Positions 1 to 7,290 of a stretch of 14,189 nt of DNA are shown here, piece by piece. The DNA is from Candidatus Hermodarchaeota archaeon (GTDB taxonomy: Archaea > Asgardarchaeota > Hermodarchaeia > Hermodarchaeales > Hermodarchaeaceae). The notes below the pieces were generated by a model that had not been told where the DNA came from, did no database searches, and saw only the letters and a list, made by a program, of their open reading frames with translations. The position numbers were made by a program, and so were the translations under genes. The stretch covers positions 1 to 14,189 of the forward strand of contig JAEOTD010000112.1 of assembly GCA_016839995.1 (NCBI GenBank), written 5' to 3'. Within the stretch, counting starts at the first letter, position 1. Each line of letters begins with the position of its first letter.

Positions 1-1155
1 AAAGCAGGCCTGCAAACCCTTCTGATTGACAAGGCGAAATTTCCTCGGAAGAAACCCTGTGGTGGCGCAGTTTCGGTGCGCTCATTGAAGGCATTAAGGC
101 TAGTAGGCATTCGGATTCCCTCTTCCATAATCGAACAGAAAATTTTCGGAGTTCGATTCATGGGTCCTGAAATGAAACCCTTTGAATATCATTCAAGGCA
201 CCTTATTTCTTACACTGTGAAACGCGAGGTGTTTGATCATTTCTTAGTTCAATGTGCTGTGAAGGCGGGAGCCCAATTCCAGATGGAATGTGCTCTGAAG
301 GATCTTGAACAACAACAGGACTTCGTACGATGTCAAACTGAAAAAGGAGAATATACTGGCCGCCTTGTCATCGGTGCGGATGGTACGGCGTCTAGGGTTG
401 GGCGCCTTGTAAATCTTCGAAAACCAATGAAAGCTGACGAAATTGGAATTGCTGTTGAGTGTCAGGTTCCAATTTCCCAGAACCTCTGGAACCAAGGACT
501 AAATCCATCACTCCTTGAGATTTGGCTTCTTCATATTCCCAATGGCTATTTTTGGGTCTTTCCAAGAAGTGACAGTATCTCTCTAGGAGTTGGTGGGATT
601 GCTGGAAAAAGTGGCAATTTACCTAACCTACTTAGAGGTTTAACTCGAATGTTTTGTCAACGCGAAGGGCTTCCTCTCTTCAAACTACAACACTTACGAG
701 GTCATCAACTTCCAGTCTTTGAAACCTTGCTTCCTTTGACAAACCATCGCATATTCCTAGTAGGTGACGCCGCGGGGTTCATTGACGCATTTAGTGGACA
801 GGGCATCTGTTATGCCCTTGAAAGTGGTCTTCTCAGTGCACAAACCGTGATTGAAATCATAAAGCATAATCATACACTTGCGAAAGCGGCTTCTCAGTAT
901 CAAACTCGTATTGCTCAACGATTCGGGATGGAACTTCAGTATAGTTGGTCCGTTATGCGATTGGTACATGCCCACCAATATGGTGGATTTCATTTGGCTC
1001 GGTTCATGAAATGGCCTGGTAAAATCATTTTTGACATTGGTCGAGGACAAACCGATTATTATCGCATGAAACGAAATCCTCTCAGTCTTATAGCGAAACT
1101 CTTTGTTTCGGAATTAAAGACCCGACTGATGAGCTCTTCTGGACAAATCCACTGA
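1..1155 (+). CDS. Geranylgeranyl reductase family flavoprotein, 5' truncated
   Basis: FAD-dependent oxidoreductase of the geranylgeranyl reductase family; in archaea such enzymes hydrogenate the isoprenoid chains of membrane lipids or related polyprenoids. The frame is open from the first base, so the GTG at 76 is internal: the 25 codons before it encode LLIDK and KPCGG, which match the family segment just after the N-terminal Rossmann fold. The GxGxxG dinucleotide-binding motif must lie before the window. Other marks are VIGADGTASRVGR (second FAD contact) and FLVGDAAGFIDAFSGQGI (the conserved GDAAG flavin motif near the C-terminus). About 384 residues are visible and the gene ends at TGA 1153-1155. 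It is convergent with the AOR gene, with only 16 bases between the stops. The substrate cannot be told from sequence: lipid, quinone side chain and other GGR-like roles remain open. Confidence 0.88.
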   Translation, partial: KAGLQTLLIDKAKFPRKKPCGGAVSVRSLKALRLVGIRIPSSIIEQKIFGVRFMGPEMKPFEYHSRHLISYTVKREVFDHFLVQCAVKAGAQFQMECALKDLEQQQDFVRCQTEKGEYTGRLVIGADGTASRVGRLVNLRKPMKADEIGIAVECQVPISQNLWNQGLNPSLLEIWLLHIPNGYFWVFPRSDSISLGVGGIAGKSGNLPNLLRGLTRMFCQREGLPLFKLQHLRGHQLPVFETLLPLTNHRIFLVGDAAGFIDAFSGQGICYALESGLLSAQTVIEIIKHNHTLAKAASQYQTRIAQRFGMELQYSWSVMRLVHAHQYGGFHLARFMKWPGKIIFDIGRGQTDYYRMKRNPLSLIAKLFVSELKTRLMSSSGQIH

Positions 1156-1171
1156 CTAGAAACGATTAGCG

Positions 1172-3085
1172 CTAGGACGATAAGATTCCTCTAGATTGAA
1201 GATCTTTTGCGATTTCGTCAAGTCCCAGTTTATTGAGGGTTTCTTGTGTTGGGATTCCTGTTGTAACATCCCATCCATAGAGTTGATAATATTCATCAAG
1301 CATAGGCTCAAGGTTCACCGTCTGACCTTTACTGGGTCCCTTTAGGAAGGGTTCGTGGGTAAAGCGACGAGGTAGTTGGTCATCTTTTCGCCGAATGCCT
1401 TCGCGTACGTTGAATGCCCGTTTCATAGTAACCAACCGCGTGCCAATTTGCATCATTTCATCAACACTGTCAAAAGCGGGTTCACCTGTCACAGAGGCGA
1501 GGAGTGGTGCGAAATCTTCAACCCAGAAGATTGGTGGCCATGAACACGTATACCAACACACAATCAAACTATCACGGATAGTATAGACCTTCTCCGTCAC
1601 TACAGTGGCAAGGGCCTTGTGAGTTTCTACATATGGATCGCAAATTTCGGGGAGTTTATCTTTGCCAAAACGTTCAGCGGCGACTTCTTTGTACGCCAAC
1701 TGATCCATGGTGACTAAGTTCCGAAGGTGGTCTGCCCCACGCGCACCGACAGCATGACCTAAGGCCATCGATCGGTGAGCACGACCATCTTGACCTGAAA
1801 TCTCCATACCTTTCACGGTCATATCGAAGGGCTTAGCTTGCTCTCCCTTTTCTTGGGCAATCCGGTGGCTCCCCTCGGCTGCTAAATCACCTAACCCCTT
1901 TCGTTGGGCGATTTCGTGCATTAACTCAATCAGGGCTTCAGTGTTTCCCCACTGAATATCGAGTTTTGCTAGTTCTTCTTCGGTTAATAATCCGTTCTCA
2001 GCTAATTCCATAAGAAATGATGCTGTCGCCCCAGCACTAATGACATCCATCCCGTATTCATTACAAAGATGTTGTGTGACAAGAATTGTTGGAACATCAT
2101 CAATTCCCACGTTACTTCCCATCGCCATGATTCCCTCATATTCAGGTCCTTCAGTAATCAGTCCCTTATGAGGTCCTTTATCGATCCTGAAGGCTTTCTT
2201 GCAGGCAAGGCGACAAGTACCACAGGCACGAGTTGTATGATAGTAATGATCATGAAAGGTCTCCGCAGATATTCTATCCCATCCCTCAAAGACTCCTTCG
2301 CGATGATTGTAAGTGGGTAACTCACCAATGCTCTGTTTAGTTGCAACAAGAATTGCTGTTCCATATTTGCGCATTTCTAGAGCTTGGGGGTTCGTTTGCA
2401 CTCGATCATGCCCATCCTGCCATAGGGTTCTGAATCGAGCTGGATCCGCAACGGAGACCTCTCCTGTTCCACGCACAAGGATTCCTTTCAGGTTCTTCTG
2501 CCCCATCACAGCACCCAATCCGGTTCTTCCAGCAGCCCGTGCTCCATCAATCATAATCGACGAATATCGCACGAGATTCTCACCTGCAGGTCCAATGACA
2601 GCTACATGACCATGTTGTTGCCCCAAATCTCGACGGATTAATCGTGAAGCCTTTAGCGTTTTCAAACCCCAATACAAGGACCCTGAATGAAACTGAACGT
2701 CCTCGTCGACAATCGAGAGTACCGTGGGCTGTGATGCTTGCCCTTCGATGATGATGAAGTCATAGCCTGCAAACTTCATTTCGGGTCCAAGATGCCCTCC
2801 CACATGGCTCTCCGCCCAAATTCCAGTCAACGGCGATTTGCTTACAACTGCCATTCGTCCAGCAGTCGGCCACACAGTTCCAGTAACAGGTCCTGTACAA
2901 AAAATTAATTTATTCTCTGGTCCAAGCGGCTCGATACCCTGCGCAAGTTCCTGGTACAATAAGTAACTGGCATATCCTGTCCCTCCGACAAACCGACGGG
3001 CTAAATCCTTTGACGTCAATTCAACATCAATTCTCTGATTAGTGAGGTTAATTCGTAGAATCTTCCCGCTATACCCCTTGTACAA
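1172..3085 (-). CDS. Tungsten-containing aldehyde:ferredoxin oxidoreductase
   Basis: Cytoplasmic AOR-family enzyme that oxidises aldehydes to carboxylic acids and passes electrons to ferredoxin, using a tungsten-bispterin cofactor and one 4Fe-4S cluster. Length (about 637 residues) is typical. The N-terminal KGYSGKILRINL and GRTGLGAVMGQKNLKG are family signatures. Numbered from the upstream GTG at 3094, cluster ligands are Cys291, Cys294 and Cys298 (CGTCRLAC) plus a distal Cys513 (DSLIVC), and EGPEYE lies at 315-320. I prefer TTG at 3085 as start: an AGGAGG Shine-Dalgarno at 3100-3095 lies 9 bases upstream, and the protein then begins as relatives do. GTG 3094 directly abuts that site, which is too close. 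The start follows the ferredoxin stop by one base, so translation is probably coupled. AOR, FOR and GOR-type substrate ranges cannot be told apart here. Confidence 0.93.
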   Translation of the reverse strand: MYKGYSGKILRINLTNQRIDVELTSKDLARRFVGGTGYASYLLYQELAQGIEPLGPENKLIFCTGPVTGTVWPTAGRMAVVSKSPLTGIWAESHVGGHLGPEMKFAGYDFIIIEGQASQPTVLSIVDEDVQFHSGSLYWGLKTLKASRLIRRDLGQQHGHVAVIGPAGENLVRYSSIMIDGARAAGRTGLGAVMGQKNLKGILVRGTGEVSVADPARFRTLWQDGHDRVQTNPQALEMRKYGTAILVATKQSIGELPTYNHREGVFEGWDRISAETFHDHYYHTTRACGTCRLACKKAFRIDKGPHKGLITEGPEYEGIMAMGSNVGIDDVPTILVTQHLCNEYGMDVISAGATASFLMELAENGLLTEEELAKLDIQWGNTEALIELMHEIAQRKGLGDLAAEGSHRIAQEKGEQAKPFDMTVKGMEISGQDGRAHRSMALGHAVGARGADHLRNLVTMDQLAYKEVAAERFGKDKLPEICDPYVETHKALATVVTEKVYTIRDSLIVCWYTCSWPPIFWVEDFAPLLASVTGEPAFDSVDEMMQIGTRLVTMKRAFNVREGIRRKDDQLPRRFTHEPFLKGPSKGQTVNLEPMLDEYYQLYGWDVTTGIPTQETLNKLGLDEIAKDLQSRGILSS

Positions 3086-3086
3086 A

Positions 3087-3620
3087 CTAGTCACCCTCCT
3101 GCTCTAATAAGGGGAGCTCAATCTGCTTTAAGAAATGGTCCAATGCATCCATGAGCTCTTCAACTGACAATTCACCTTTTACCGAAGTCTCAGTCAACAC
3201 TAACGCCTCTGTGGGACAAAACTTGACGCATTGGGGATTACCCTCACAGAGGTCACATTTCAAAGGCATTTCCTTCTCCTCATCTAATCGTATTGCCAAT
3301 TTCTGCTCTGGCTCAATCTGATTCAGACCGATTACACAAGCCCGAACGCACGCCCCACATTGAATACACAACTCTTTATCCACAACCACTGCAGTTGTCT
3401 CAGGGCTCCGGGAAATCGCATCCTGTGGACATGCTTCCATACATGGGGCATCGGCACATTGCTGACACACAATTGGCACATCCTGCACTGTCATATCAAA
3501 GGATACAACTTGAATCCGTGCCTTACTGGGTTGAAACGTCCCTTCATGCGATTCACTACATACCAGCTCACACACACGACACCCAGTACAACGACTCGGT
3601 AACACTGCAACACGCTTCAT
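3087..3620 (-). CDS. Four-cluster 4Fe-4S ferredoxin, AOR partner
   Basis: Electron carrier of about 177 residues with sixteen cysteines in four groups, enough for four 4Fe-4S clusters: CTGCRVCELVC, CQQCADAPCMEAC, CIQCGACVRAC and CDLCEGNPQCVKFC. This arrangement matches the polyferredoxin-like electron-transfer subunits (HycB/DmsB-like) often encoded next to AOR-family enzymes. No signal peptide or membrane segment is seen, so it should be cytoplasmic. ATG at 3620 (MKRVAVLP) is chosen over a TTG five codons upstream because relatives begin just before the first cysteine group. The C-terminal 40 residues after the last cluster are acidic and helical. It is the first gene of an operon with AOR: its last codons carry the AOR ribosome-binding site. 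Inference: it takes electrons from AOR and delivers them to a larger ferredoxin pool or another enzyme. Confidence 0.9.
   Translation of the reverse strand: MKRVAVLPSRCTGCRVCELVCSESHEGTFQPSKARIQVVSFDMTVQDVPIVCQQCADAPCMEACPQDAISRSPETTAVVVDKELCIQCGACVRACVIGLNQIEPEQKLAIRLDEEKEMPLKCDLCEGNPQCVKFCPTEALVLTETSVKGELSVEELMDALDHFLKQIELPLLEQEGD
3095..3100 (-). promoter_or_regulatory. Shine-Dalgarno of AOR inside the ferredoxin gene
   Basis: AGGAGG on the minus strand lies in the last codons of the ferredoxin gene. It is 9 bases before TTG 3085 and immediately adjacent to GTG 3094. The spacing favours the TTG start and implies translational coupling across the TAG stop at 3089-3087. Confidence 0.6.
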
Positions 3621-3690
3621 ACTCGCACACCACAAAAATGTCAGGTTAACAGGCAGTTACACATCAAAAAAAACTTGTGAATCAACCTCG

Positions 3691-3698
3691 ATAAAAAC
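3691..3698 (+). promoter_or_regulatory. Candidate TATA box for the GTPase gene
   Basis: ATAAAAAC lies in the divergent intergenic region. An archaeal TATA element here would place transcription start near 3718-3720, about 33 bases before the GTG start and at the edge of the inverted repeat 3719-3735. This is a sequence-only guess. Confidence 0.3.
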
Positions 3699-3718
3699 AC
3701 GTAAAGATTATTCTCACC

Positions 3719-3735
3719 GAACAGTTTTTCTGTTC
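3719..3735. repeat. Perfect inverted repeat GAACAG-TTTTT-CTGTTC
   Basis: Six-base arms (3719-3724 and 3730-3735) flank a run of five T in the intergenic region shared by the ferredoxin/AOR operon and the GTPase gene. It could be an operator for a dimeric regulator or a short hairpin in the GTPase leader. No second copy was noticed in the window. Confidence 0.4.
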
Positions 3736-3751
3736 TCAATCTTACTCAAAG

Positions 3752-4330
3752 GTGAAGAAACGGACTAAGTGGAAGCGCAACATCGTGGAAGACGAACACA
3801 TCATGCTCAAACTCGTCGTCGCAGGTGAAGGTGGCGTCGGGAAAACAACCTTCGTACGTCGATATGTCGAAGGGGTATACCATGATAGTCTACTCACTGT
3901 TGGCACTGCTTTCGCAGCGAAGAGCATAATCGTAAATGATGAACAAGGAACCACCCCCGTCAAACTTCAAATTTGGGACATGGGGGGTGAAAAGCGGTTT
4001 CGCTTTCTCTTGCCAAAGTTCTGTTTTGGTTCCCGTGGGGCAATGTTGTGTTTTGATTTGAATCGGTTTAGTACGTTTTTAAAATTGGATGAGTGGTTGC
4101 GGTTGATCCGTGATAGCACGGATGATATTCCGATAATTTTGATTGGGATGAAGGCAGACTTACACCGTGCTATTCAGCAGAAGGAAGTTATTGAGTTCGC
4201 TAAAGCGAATAAGTTCAAAGCGTATTTTGAGACGAGTTCAAAGGATGATCTGAATGTCACAAAAGCCTTCGAGTATATTGGGAAAGAGATGTTAAAGTAT
4301 ATTCGACGTCGTGTTACACAATCCTCTTAA
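3752..4330 (+). CDS. Rab/Ras-like small GTPase
   Basis: Small Ras-superfamily GTPase (192 residues) of the kind expanded in Asgard archaea. The G motifs are in order: G1 GEGGVGKTT (25-33, Lys31), G2 Thr52, G3 WDMGGEKRF (75-83), G4 MKAD (133-136) and G5 ETSSK (160-164). Two positions depart from Ras/Rab: the catalytic Gln (Ras Gln61) is Glu80, and the Asn of NKxD is Met133. The DxGG form of G3 recalls Arf-type GTPases. There is no C-terminal cysteine, so no prenylation box; the tail ends RRRVTQSS. The GTG start gives a basic 17-residue extension (KKRTKWKRN). An ATG at 3803 (MLKLVVAG) would start exactly where relatives begin and is a strong alternative. Neither start has a clear Shine-Dalgarno. 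The next gene, asnS, begins about 50 bases downstream on the same strand. Confidence 0.92.
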   Translation: MKKRTKWKRNIVEDEHIMLKLVVAGEGGVGKTTFVRRYVEGVYHDSLLTVGTAFAAKSIIVNDEQGTTPVKLQIWDMGGEKRFRFLLPKFCFGSRGAMLCFDLNRFSTFLKLDEWLRLIRDSTDDIPIILIGMKADLHRAIQQKEVIEFAKANKFKAYFETSSKDDLNVTKAFEYIGKEMLKYIRRRVTQSS

Positions 4331-4381
4331 CCGTGACCGTTATTCTGGTCTTGTTGTTCTACTTGTTGGGTGGGACGTAAT

Positions 4382-5692
4382 TTGACCGAGAAAGTACTGA
4401 AAACGTTTGGGAAAACCCATTATGTCGCTGAGTTGGACGGGTCAATGGAAGGAAAGTCTGTAACATTGACAGGCTGGGTACATCGGAAACGAGAACATGG
4501 CGGAGTGATCTTTGTAATCGTTAGAGATCCAACGGGTGTTATTCAAACTGCAGGGCACAGGGAAAAGGAGCCAACTGCCTTTGAGGCAATGCAGCAAGTG
4601 ACTTTGGAGTCCTCGATAATTATTTCTGGTACTATTGCGATTGACAAACGCGCACCTACGGGAATCGAATTAAAAGTCACTCAATTTGATGTGGTGAATC
4701 TTGCTGATTCTGATTGGCCTTTGGAAAAGGATGCAGGTGACGCGTTTCTGTTTGATAAGCGACATCTCTACTTGCGGAGTCCTAGCCAGACGTCGATAAT
4801 GCAGATTAAGGCTGGTATTAGTCGTGCAGCGCATCAGTTCTTTGATGGGGAAGGATTCACTGAGATTTTTCCGCCCGTTATGGTCGGGGCTAGCGTTGAG
4901 GGTGGCGCGACGCTCTTTCCGTTCAAGTATTTTGACCGAACTGCATACCTGAGCCAAAGTGCTCAGCTTTATGAAGAAGCTGCCATTTGTGGGTTAGAAA
5001 AGGTCTATTTGCTTTCCCCCAGTTTTCGTGCAGAAAAACATCGGACAAGACGGCACTTAACAGAATATTGGCACCTAGAATCCGAAATTCTGTTCGGAAC
5101 TCACGACGATATTATGGGTGTCGAAGAACGCTTGGTTCATGCTATGGTTTCACATGTAAAGACACACTATCAACATCAACTCGATATTCTGAAAGTGAAA
5201 ATCCGAGTTCCCAAATTACCCTTCAAACGAATATCCTATGATGAAGCCGTTGAAATCGCTGCAAAAGAGGGATTTAAGGTTCCTTGGGGACAAGATTTGG
5301 GGACTGAAGCCGAACGAGCAGTATCAAAACAATTCAAGGACCCTTTCTTCATCACAGGGTATCCCACCTCTGCACGATCATTTTATCATATGCCCGATCC
5401 TGACCGTCCGGAGATTACTCTCAGTAGTGACCTCGTCGCCCCAGAAGGTTATGGAGAATTAACTAGCGGCGGGCAACGTATTCATGATCTGGATCTTCTC
5501 CTCAAGCGGATTAAGAATGAGAAACTTGATCCTACTGCCTATGACTGGTACCTAGAATTACGCAAATTTGGACTTCCACCCCATTCAGGATTTGGGATGG
5601 GCTTAGAGCGCTTCTTAGTGTGGTTACTAAAACTCAAACACATTCGTGAAGCATGCTTATTCCCGCGCACTCCAAGTCGGATTAATCCATAA
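4382..5692 (+). CDS. asnS: Asparaginyl-tRNA synthetase
   Basis: Class IIb aminoacyl-tRNA synthetase that charges tRNA-Asn with asparagine. An N-terminal OB-fold anticodon-binding domain (about residues 12-105, with VTLTGWVHRKREHGGVIF) is followed by the class II core. Motif 2 is FRAEKHRTRRHLTEYWHLE (from residue 215), and motif 3 is GFGMGLERF (403-411) near the C-terminus, followed by FPRTPSRINP. The RTRRHLTEYWH motif 2 points to AsnRS; archaeal AspRS usually has a DTTRHLNE-type motif. Because the anticodon domain is present, it is not the shortened asparagine synthetase paralogue. TTG 4382 is chosen because GGTGGGA at 4369-4375 gives 6-base spacing; GTG 4370 is the alternative and adds four residues. 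It is probably co-transcribed with the GTPase gene. Confidence 0.9.
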   Translation: MTEKVLKTFGKTHYVAELDGSMEGKSVTLTGWVHRKREHGGVIFVIVRDPTGVIQTAGHREKEPTAFEAMQQVTLESSIIISGTIAIDKRAPTGIELKVTQFDVVNLADSDWPLEKDAGDAFLFDKRHLYLRSPSQTSIMQIKAGISRAAHQFFDGEGFTEIFPPVMVGASVEGGATLFPFKYFDRTAYLSQSAQLYEEAAICGLEKVYLLSPSFRAEKHRTRRHLTEYWHLESEILFGTHDDIMGVEERLVHAMVSHVKTHYQHQLDILKVKIRVPKLPFKRISYDEAVEIAAKEGFKVPWGQDLGTEAERAVSKQFKDPFFITGYPTSARSFYHMPDPDRPEITLSSDLVAPEGYGELTSGGQRIHDLDLLLKRIKNEKLDPTAYDWYLELRKFGLPPHSGFGMGLERFLVWLLKLKHIREACLFPRTPSRINP

Positions 5693-5794
5693 AATGCTGT
5701 TAGAACAAACTCTATTTGAGGAAATTGGATGTCGGGACAACCTTAAAGATAGGTATCCGTTCTAGTAATCAGCCCGGATATCTAGGTGCCTTTC

Positions 5795-6469
5795 ATGGTA
5801 GTTCATGCAGTATGGGTCATTGATACTAGCGGCATTCCCCTCTACCATAAGGCATATTCTCCCCTCGAATTTGACCCAACATTGTTTAGCAGTTTTTTCT
5901 CATCTCTTGTTCACTTTCAAAGCGAAATGATGGGTCGCCAACTTCAGGATATTACATTCGAAGACCTTTCATTTAGCTACATTGTAGATACCGGTCTGGT
6001 GTTCTTGGCGTGCGTCAAAAAAGACGCGGCCACAGGAAAATTGCTCGAATCTCTACGCGATGTTTTTTTTCAATACTTCAAAGATGACCTAATACTCCTA
6101 AGCTCCCTCCTGAGAACAAGTCCACGTGCCCGGGAATTACTCCGGGATTTCGAATTAGAAGTAGACAAAGTCGTTGGCTTCGCTCCACAAAAAGAGCCCT
6201 TACCTGTTCGAATAACGGCGGTTCCACGACTACTGCATAAAGATTCACCCATTCGACAGGATCTACTTCGACGTTTTGGGATGAACTCAATTCTTGTCGT
6301 CATTTTGTCTGATGGCAAACATCGGAATGCAGATATTGCTGAAGCCCTCGATATTCCCACTCAAGAGGTTGAGGAAATCTTGCGGCATGCTCAACGCCGT
6401 GGATACCTGAAAGTTGTTTCCGCTTATGATTCAGACGAGGTAAGTTCAGAATCTTATTTTCCAGATTAA
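5795..6469 (+). CDS. Longin-like domain protein with C-terminal winged helix
   Basis: A 224-residue protein with two parts. Residues 1-100 follow a longin/profilin-like order: strand MVVHAVWVIDTSG, strand PLYHKAY, a long helix (27-47), strands ITFEDLSFSYIVDTG and LVFLACVKK, then a helix. Longin and roadblock folds act as scaffolds or activators of small GTPases in eukaryotes and are common in Asgard genomes. Residues about 163-208 look like a winged helix (ILVVILSDGKHRNADIAEAL then a second helix ending RRGYLKVV). A winged helix can bind DNA or protein, as in ESCRT-II subunits. ATG 5795 is preferred over GTG 5786 because AGGTG at 5784-5788 is correctly spaced. The stop overlaps that of the convergent MIT-PLD gene. 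The fold call is by pattern only; a specific function is not known. Confidence 0.7.
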   Translation: MVVHAVWVIDTSGIPLYHKAYSPLEFDPTLFSSFFSSLVHFQSEMMGRQLQDITFEDLSFSYIVDTGLVFLACVKKDAATGKLLESLRDVFFQYFKDDLILLSSLLRTSPRARELLRDFELEVDKVVGFAPQKEPLPVRITAVPRLLHKDSPIRQDLLRRFGMNSILVVILSDGKHRNADIAEALDIPTQEVEEILRHAQRRGYLKVVSAYDSDEVSSESYFPD

Positions 6470-7290
6470 GAAGGTGAATCCTCGTAACTCCTTCGAGGAT
6501 CCTCCGCTTTGAATTTGGTCAAACAGGTTTTTTCATAGCATTGAGAGCATGTCAAATCGCTTTGCTCCCAGCGGTCACGGAATAAATCAAGATAGACTGC
6601 TTTCAGCCATTGAGCAGTTGAATATTCTGCGACATCGTCTAATCCGGATAGTCCCTTTTCGGTTAATGGTGCAGTGCCTCGCCACACTCCCGCGTCATCA
6701 ATTAATACACCATTGAAATGGAGGTGAGAGCAGAGTCTAAACTCCACATCGTTACTGGCTAGATTCTGCAAAGCATCAGCTTGCTTCCACCGTTCAACTC
6801 CTTCTATGAGGGCAGGGGGGGTAGTTAGAATTCGAATTTTGACTCCGGCTTCGTGGAGCTGTTTAATAATTGCTAGCAAGTTCACAGCAGGTTTCTGGGC
6901 TTCAGGATCAACTAAATCAACATCATGTAATTGATGGGTGGCAATGAGGACTCGGTATTGAGCTGATTGCAGCATTCGAAGTAATTGTGAAGCAAGTTGA
7001 GGTCCACGGAGTATTTGGACTTCTGCCACTCCCTCTTGATCCGTTTTTTCCTCCATGTCCCCTGCTAAATAATGGCGTTTTAATTGCGTTGCATTATTAG
7101 CATATTCTAAACTTCGTTGCATCAGGACTCCACGCAAGGAGGACGTATTCGCTTTATCAGAAAGTACTCGGAGTTCTTGGGATAGTTGCATCAGGAGTTC
7201 CACTGCTTCACGAATTTTTCCCTCTTCTTCAAGCTGTTTTGCCTTACTTGTGCGAATACCAATATCGCGGAGTTCTTTATCCAAAGACAC
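6466..7290 (-). CDS. MIT-like domain + phospholipase-D-like protein (MITD1-like layout)
   Basis: A 274-residue protein. Residues 3-75 resemble an MIT three-helix hairpin: AKQLEEEGKIREAVELL, then SQELRVLSDK, then LMQRSLEYANNATQLKRHYL. In Vps4 and other ESCRT partners this domain binds ESCRT-III tails. Residues 90-245 resemble one PLD fold: YRVLIATHQLHDVDL, VKIRILTTP, HFNGVLIDDAGVWRGTAPLT, and an E...LFRDRWE end. The HxKx4D catalytic motif reads H191-F-N193...D198, so the Lys is lost and hydrolysis is unlikely. Eukaryotic MITD1 has the same order, MIT then a degenerate PLD fold that binds membranes. The tail holds Cys248, Cys251 and Cys256, a possible metal site. GTG 7290 is chosen because GGGAGG at 7303-7298 is 7 bases upstream; TTG 7311 is the longer alternative. 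A TrmB-type sugar-sensing PLD fold is another possible reading of the C-terminal half. Confidence 0.75.
   Translation of the reverse strand: MSLDKELRDIGIRTSKAKQLEEEGKIREAVELLMQLSQELRVLSDKANTSSLRGVLMQRSLEYANNATQLKRHYLAGDMEEKTDQEGVAEVQILRGPQLASQLLRMLQSAQYRVLIATHQLHDVDLVDPEAQKPAVNLLAIIKQLHEAGVKIRILTTPPALIEGVERWKQADALQNLASNDVEFRLCSHLHFNGVLIDDAGVWRGTAPLTEKGLSGLDDVAEYSTAQWLKAVYLDLFRDRWEQSDLTCSQCYEKTCLTKFKAEDPRRSYEDSPS

Noticed and set aside
76..78. GTG at 76 as the start of the reductase
   Set aside because: The same frame is open to base 1 and encodes family-conserved residues (KPCGG) before it, so the gene is truncated by the window edge.
2313..2609. 98-residue open frame on + inside AOR
   Set aside because: Antisense to conserved AOR sequence, with no independent coding signal.
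3293..3649. 118-residue open frame on + opposite the ferredoxin gene
   Set aside because: It is the antisense shadow of a strongly conserved four-cluster ferredoxin; its His/Thr/Gln-rich composition matches no fold I know and no ribosome-binding site precedes it.
4335..4350. GACC-N8-GGTC hairpin between the GTPase gene and asnS
   Set aside because: Only four base pairs with an eight-base loop; easily expected by chance and not followed by a T-run.
4382..5692. Aspartyl-tRNA synthetase or AspRS-like asparagine synthetase
   Set aside because: Motif 2 (RTRRHLTEYWH) is of the AsnRS type, and the N-terminal OB-fold anticodon domain is present.
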